Source of the DNA: Candidatus Fermentibacterota bacterium
Lineage (GTDB): Bacteria; JAFGKV01
Assembly (NCBI GenBank): GCA_016928395.1
Contig: JAFGKV010000122.1
Span: 1 to 9,340, forward strand
DNA: 9,340 nucleotides
Reading direction: 5' to 3'
Below are positions 5,917-9,340 of the stretch, piece after piece. The notes under the pieces are model-generated. The model saw nothing but the letters and a program-made list of their open reading frames with translations. It was not told the origin of the DNA and did no database searches. The stretch's first letter is position 1; each line of letters starts with the position of its first letter. The translations under genes were made by a program, and so were the position numbers.

Positions 5917-8310
5917 TCAGAACATGCGGGCGATACTGACGCGCCCGAACCACGCATCGTCCCCCAGGGGTGTGGAGAGATCCACGCGAACCATACCCAG
6001 AATCCCATTGACGGAAACGCCCAGCTCGTGATGGAACTCGTCTTTGTAGGAGGGCAGGTACGCCATGCTCGCGAGTCGTTCCTCACAGATCCAGGTTCGG
6101 CCTGATGCCCCGGTGAGCACAAGGCTGATGTTGTTGCGGACCAGACTCCTCAATCCGAGGATCTCGAACGGCACCGTACGCAGGTTGTACTCCCAGAACA
6201 CGCCGAAGTAGTCTTCGCCCTCCAGCGGCTTCGCCCGCAGCGTCTTGAATGAACCGAAAGGGGAGACGATCCCGAAGCTCGTATCGAGAGCGCCAAATCG
6301 CTGCAACGGCAGGGTACCGCGGGTCGTTCCCGCGATGATTCGGACGTCGAGCACCTGGGGCAGAGGTCTCCTCGTGAGGAACGTGGGCAGACGCCAGTCC
6401 ACCTGCAGGTGGTAGCGCGTGAAGTCGAATTCGCTGGCCAGGATCTCGGGTGAGCTGTGCTCCACCTGGAACTTCACGGAACGCCGTCCGACAGCACCCC
6501 ACGATTCTCCCGATTCGCCCGCCACAAGGGATGCTTCCACGGATCTCAGCCGCCCTTCGCCGATTCCGGGATTCTCCCTACGCGTCGCGTTCCGGCCCCA
6601 AATGTTCCACTCACTGGCCTGCTCCAATGACCCGTGCTCCTCGGCCCTCACGCCTAATGCAAGGTGGCTTCCAAGGAACCCTGGCATAGAGGAGAACGCC
6701 ACGGTCCCGCCGTCGATTCGGTAATAGTCGAAGTAGTCTGCGTAGCCCAGCACGGTCAGCACGCTGTTGTCCACGAAGCCGTGGAGTTCCGATGATTGGC
6801 GCACTGCGGTTCCCGCGTAGTAGCAACCCTCAACGTTCAGGGCTCCCCCAGGGATGAGATCATATCGAAGCGTGCCACCATAGGCCCAGTCTTTTCGTCC
6901 CGTCCGGTAGCCGCCTCGAAGAATCAGGGCGAGACGGGATCCCAGGCTGCGCTTCGATTCCGCGCCGACATGGAGACCGTCCACCCGATTGTACCAAAGA
7001 ACCGGCTGAAGACCCTCGAAGAGGTGCAACCCACGGTGCGTGCCTCGACTTCCGGATTCGGCCGGATGATGGTCCCCGTTCTCGCCTGTCTTCACCTCGG
7101 TCTTGGCGAACCGGGCGAGAAAACCGCGAGGTTGGAATGCCTTCTCCAGGGTCATAGTGCTGTCGATGGCGGCATACGCGGCAAGCTCCTCATGGGACAA
7201 AGGGATCGTGCGCAGCGTCTCGATGGGCGCCTGGCACGCAATGCGGGCCGAGTCGGGGCGCGCGGGATCATCGTCACGATAGAGCGAATCTGGCACGGGC
7301 ACGTTCACGCGGTAGTCAGAGATGGCAGAGATCTGCCGCATCCCGATGGTCGGCACCTCCAGCCCGACCATGCTGATCCGAATGCTGCCATCGAGCCGCA
7401 CATCCACCGGCAGCCAGAACTCCTTCCCAAAATCGCTGAACTGCTGGCGGCAGGAGACATCGAATCTCTTGATCGGCCAGGGAAAGGGGAGATCGGGATT
7501 GAGCTTCAGATCGGCATCGATAAGGGCGAACTCCTCGTCGAGAACCGACACGCGGCCGATCATGGTCGGCTGCAGTTTTCCCGTCGGGGTCACTGAGATG
7601 TCGAACACCAGCCGCTCGTCGACAAACCGCTGCCCCTCCAACCTGAACTCATAGTGGGAAAACGCGTCAGGATGGGTGACCCCGATGACCCGGAATCCCA
7701 TCATCTCGATATCGTCATCATAGAGATTGGGCAGGATGCTGGCGACCGGGATGACCTCATCGGGGGTGAAGTTCGCGGCGTGATGCGACGCGGTGACCAG
7801 TTCCCTGATGCCCCTCTTGCTGTCCCAGAAGACATCCGAGGTGCTCTCGCTGATCGTGACAATGCCGTCCTCGTTCTCCAGCAGGAACCGGCCGTAGGCC
7901 TGGGCGCGATAGGTGTTCAGCCGGGGGCGCCACTGCTGCTTGCACGCGATGACTCGCCTCATGATGCCGACCGCCGGATCTTCTCCTATGATTGTGATGG
8001 GTTCGATCTCCAGCGCCGTCGGTTCGAGGAAGACATCTTGATGGGCAGAGGAATCTCCCGTGATCACGATCTCCCGGGAAAGATAGCCGATGTAGCGAAC
8101 CAGAATCGCTGAGGGCACCTGCTCAACCACAAGGACATACGCACCGTCGTCGTTCGATATGGTCCCCATGTAGGTGCCTGCGATCTGGATGTTCGCGGCA
8201 GGCAGGGGTGTGTTCGTTTCCCGATCCCGAATAGTGCCATGGATCACCATCGCGTGAGCCACCCCGACCATGGTGAACATCCCCGCGAATGCCCCGGCAA
8301 GCAATCTCAT
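5917..8310 (-). CDS. Outer-membrane DUF5686 / carboxypeptidase-regulatory-like domain protein
   Basis: The protein has 797 aa from the ATG at 8310. That start is chosen because GAGGAGG lies seven bases upstream and the product then opens with a signal peptide (MRLLAGAFAGMFTMVGVAHA). Residues about 22-97 are a carboxypeptidase-regulatory-like (CarboxypepD_reg) beta-sandwich: HGTIRDRETNTPLPAANIQI, then GTISNDDGAYVL, then IGYLSREIVI. The DUF5686 region begins about residue 109 with EDPAVGIMRRVI and a YRAQAYGRF motif. From about residue 437 (LWYNRVDGLHVG) to the end the sequence alternates in beta-strand fashion and closes RMF; the terminal Phe is typical of outer-membrane barrels. Length is normal for the family. 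The biochemical role of DUF5686 proteins is not established; an envelope or transport-related role is inferred from the architecture. It appears monocistronic and convergent with the PLP enzyme. No frameshift is seen. Confidence 0.9.
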   Translation of the reverse strand: MRLLAGAFAGMFTMVGVAHAMVIHGTIRDRETNTPLPAANIQIAGTYMGTISNDDGAYVLVVEQVPSAILVRYIGYLSREIVITGDSSAHQDVFLEPTALEIEPITIIGEDPAVGIMRRVIACKQQWRPRLNTYRAQAYGRFLLENEDGIVTISESTSDVFWDSKRGIRELVTASHHAANFTPDEVIPVASILPNLYDDDIEMMGFRVIGVTHPDAFSHYEFRLEGQRFVDERLVFDISVTPTGKLQPTMIGRVSVLDEEFALIDADLKLNPDLPFPWPIKRFDVSCRQQFSDFGKEFWLPVDVRLDGSIRISMVGLEVPTIGMRQISAISDYRVNVPVPDSLYRDDDPARPDSARIACQAPIETLRTIPLSHEELAAYAAIDSTMTLEKAFQPRGFLARFAKTEVKTGENGDHHPAESGSRGTHRGLHLFEGLQPVLWYNRVDGLHVGAESKRSLGSRLALILRGGYRTGRKDWAYGGTLRYDLIPGGALNVEGCYYAGTAVRQSSELHGFVDNSVLTVLGYADYFDYYRIDGGTVAFSSMPGFLGSHLALGVRAEEHGSLEQASEWNIWGRNATRRENPGIGEGRLRSVEASLVAGESGESWGAVGRRSVKFQVEHSSPEILASEFDFTRYHLQVDWRLPTFLTRRPLPQVLDVRIIAGTTRGTLPLQRFGALDTSFGIVSPFGSFKTLRAKPLEGEDYFGVFWEYNLRTVPFEILGLRSLVRNNISLVLTGASGRTWICEERLASMAYLPSYKDEFHHELGVSVNGILGMVRVDLSTPLGDDAWFGRVSIARMF

Positions 8311-8317
8311 CGGTAGA

Positions 8318-8324
8318 CCTCCTC
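8318..8324 (-). promoter_or_regulatory. Strong ribosome binding site of the DUF5686 gene
   Basis: On the minus strand this reads GAGGAGG, followed by a seven-base spacer and the ATG at 8310. It rules in that start over the in-frame ATG at 8400, which would add 30 residues ahead of the signal peptide and has no such site. Confidence 0.85.
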
Positions 8325-8361
8325 GTGTGTCGAGTCCGGGCGAGCGCCTGGTCTTCAGGCT

Positions 8362-8367
8362 ATAATA
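8362..8367 (-). promoter_or_regulatory. Possible -10 box for the DUF5686 gene
   Basis: On the minus strand TATTAT (8367-8362) stands out in a GC-rich stretch about 50 bases upstream of the start codon, giving a leader of about 45 bases. The hexamer 17 bases further upstream (ACCTGT) is a poor -35 match, so the assignment rests on the -10 box and position only. Confidence 0.35.
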
Positions 8368-8707
8368 CACGCACGTCCCCTGAGACAGGTTCCCCCTCAA
8401 GGTACTCAGTCTGCCGTCGCCATGCAGGGCCCAGATACCATGCCTGCTGATTCACAGACGACACATGCGCTCCTCGTACGCTGCTCACAATGACATCGTA
8501 TCAAGTCAATGAACATGCGCACCGTAGACGGGCAGTGTGCCCAAGAGGTCATGATCAATGATGACGCTCAGCATGAACCCCGATATAGAGCTGCAGAGAA
8601 TGCGGTTCTCCTCACTCCGAGAGGCACAGGCCGTCTGGCAGGTGCTCTTTCACCCAGCAAGTTGGCATTGGGCCAATGTCCCGAGACCGGACCCTCAGAG
8701 AGAAGCA

Positions 8708-8729
8708 GAGGCCGCCCGAAGGCGGCCTC
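8708..8729 (-). terminator. GC-rich hairpin with UUCG tetraloop
   Basis: GAGGCCGCC (8708-8716) and GGCGGCCTC (8721-8729) form a perfect 9-bp stem. On the minus strand the loop is TTCG closed by a C-G pair, the exceptionally stable cUUCGg tetraloop, and the stem is followed by TGCTTCTCTCT, which is pyrimidine-rich with short T-runs. That favours termination of a minus-strand transcript coming from 8730 or beyond. On the plus strand no T-run follows. Confidence 0.5.
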
Positions 8730-9003
8730 GCGCCCACCGTCGAAACGAATGGGGTGGTGGCGGTCGCATGGTAGATGAGAGCGGTCGCTTGTCAAGAAGC
8801 CGGTGCGGTTGGGGACCGCTCAATGCTCGCTGCGACTCACTCAAGGGCTCACTATTCGGCCCGCACGTGCCCCTATGGGCGCTTCAGCCGAGACATTACT
8901 ACCCTCGCCGCATGCCGCGCCGGTGCCTGCGCGGCAGACAGGTGGTCTTCGGCTGGCTTCTCCCCTCTTTCAGCTCCGCACTGCCCTTGATGCGTAGGAT
9001 TCC

Positions 9004-9016
9004 CCCGCATCGCGGG
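9004..9016. repeat. Short palindrome CCCGC-N3-GCGGG, copy 1
   Basis: CCCGC, ATC, GCGGG, followed by CCG. The same arrangement with loop GTA recurs 76 bases downstream at 9080-9092, also followed by CCG. Two matching copies with different loops suggest a small conserved intergenic motif. Confidence 0.45.
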
Positions 9017-9079
9017 CCGTGGGAGTGACTTCATCATGATCTTCCCGGTTTCGGACTTCGTGCGTCGAGCTTCGGATTT

Positions 9080-9092
9080 CCCGCGTAGCGGG
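9080..9092. repeat. Short palindrome CCCGC-N3-GCGGG, copy 2
   Basis: CCCGC, GTA, GCGGG, followed by CCG; partner of the copy at 9004-9016. A further hairpin, CGCCG-ACTATT-CGGCG, follows at 9117-9132. Confidence 0.45.
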
Positions 9093-9193
9093 CCGACTCT
9101 TCCATTCGCTCCACCTCGCCGACTATTCGGCGCTTTCCAACAGTCCCAAGACCGGTCTCGGTGTCCGTTCGCGGGAGAGAGTGGCAGGCATCG

Positions 9194-9231
9194 GATATTC
9201 CAGGCACGGAGTATTCCGAGCCTGGAATATC
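9194..9231. repeat. 38-nt near-perfect palindrome
   Basis: GATATTCCAGGC (9194-9205) pairs with GCCTGGAATATC (9220-9231) over 12 bp. After one A-A mismatch, CGGA and TCCG pair for four more, leaving a GTAT loop. The element has 16 paired positions per arm out of 17. It is far longer than expected by chance and is more AT-rich than its surroundings. Confidence 0.8.
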
Positions 9232-9337
9232 AGCCTCCTCGCGTCGCCGGGCTGTCAGGAGAGCCTGGTGCGCCTGCCTGCCGCAGGCAGGTAACGAAAG
9301 GCGCTCTCGTCGCGGTGCAGATTCAGCGGAGGCTGAT
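9229..9337. repeat. Nested inverted-repeat structure containing 38-bp repeat copy
   Basis: Three inverted-repeat pairs are strictly nested: ATCAGCCTCC (9229-9238) with GGAGGCTGAT (9328-9337); GAGAGC (9259-9264) with GCTCTC (9303-9308); CCTGCCTGC (9273-9281) with GCAGGCAGG (9283-9291). The structure overlaps the end of the 38-nt palindrome by three bases. It may be a small mobile or structured intergenic element, or a folded RNA; no protein is encoded in it. Confidence 0.5.
9244..9281 (+). repeat. 38-bp dispersed direct repeat, copy 2
   Basis: This is an exact match to 5322-5359 in the same orientation. Here the terminal CCTGCCTGC is followed by its inverted complement, forming a 9-bp palindromic arm around a single C. 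The two copies flank the DUF5686 gene and its intergenic DNA, 3.9 kb apart. Confidence 0.9.
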
Positions 9338-9340
9338 GCC

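Larger units (their letters stand above)
8401..9340. other. Gene-free terminal region rich in inverted repeats
   Basis: Beyond the DUF5686 promoter no open frame looks real. The longest (plus 8558-9028, 156 codons) runs through a terminator-like hairpin, lacks a ribosome binding site and has an Arg/Pro/Trp-rich translation without domain features. The last 350 bases carry several inverted repeats and the second copy of the 38-bp repeat. No tRNA-like cloverleaf or rRNA motif was found by eye. Confidence 0.55.

Noticed and set aside
5839-5940. 33-codon plus-strand mini-ORF beginning ATGCTGGGGCGC
   Set aside because: No ribosome binding site, arginine-rich translation, and overlap with the 3' end of a well-supported minus-strand gene.
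5314-6105. 263-codon plus-strand frame after the 38-bp repeat
   Set aside because: It runs through heptameric repeats and a hairpin and then becomes antisense to the DUF5686 C-terminus; no domain and no ribosome binding site.
6796-7596. 266-codon plus-strand frame opposite the DUF5686 gene
   Set aside because: The sense strand encodes a coherent exported protein; this frame has no ribosome binding site or recognisable domain.
8558-9028. 156-codon plus-strand frame near the right end
   Set aside because: It passes through a perfect terminator-like hairpin, is rich in Arg/Pro/Trp and has no recognisable domain.
9194-9337. Integron attC-like site or CRISPR remnant
   Set aside because: The arms do not carry the R'/R'' core motifs expected of attC, and there are no regularly spaced direct repeats with unique spacers.
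1-9340. tRNA genes
   Set aside because: No T-loop GTTCRANNC motif in a context that could form a cloverleaf was found by eye on either strand.

Overview
The window looks like chromosomal DNA from a moderately GC-rich, double-membraned bacterium of the FCB type (Eisenbacteria/Zixibacteria/Latescibacterota-like candidate phyla). That placement is inference. It rests on a DUF5686-type outer-membrane protein with a carboxypeptidase-regulatory-like domain, on FlgD-Ig-like C-terminal sorting tails, and on two small surface-protein styles often met in such genomes. No rRNA, tRNA, CRISPR array or transposase was seen.

Layout. (1) Positions 2-1302, plus strand: the 3' end of a probable surface/structural protein, overlapping by 4 bases a small secreted protein with a fibronectin-III-like domain; the two are probably translationally coupled. 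(2) Positions 1303-3286: about 2 kb with no convincing intact gene. It holds two orphan, damaged FlgD-like sorting tails on opposite strands (plus 1470-1904; minus 2658-2515). (3) Positions 3346-5016, plus strand: an intact, long, class V PLP-dependent enzyme resembling cysteine desulfurase/SufS, standing alone. (4) Positions 5017-5916: intergenic DNA with a strong stem-loop, heptameric tandem repeats, short direct repeats and one copy of a 38-bp repeat. (5) Positions 5917-8310, minus strand: an intact 797-aa exported outer-membrane protein (carboxypeptidase-regulatory-like domain plus DUF5686 and barrel) with a near-ideal ribosome binding site. (6) Positions 8311-9340: no credible gene. It holds a minus-strand terminator-like hairpin with a UUCG loop, a 38-nt near-perfect palindrome, a nested inverted-repeat structure and the second copy of the 38-bp repeat.

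The genes do not form one evident pathway. The cell-envelope theme (regions 1, 2, 5) contrasts with the lone cytosolic PLP enzyme. The best candidates for something undescribed are the structured, repeat-bearing intergenic blocks on either side of the DUF5686 gene and the solitary desulfurase-like enzyme. Neither is proof of a new system.
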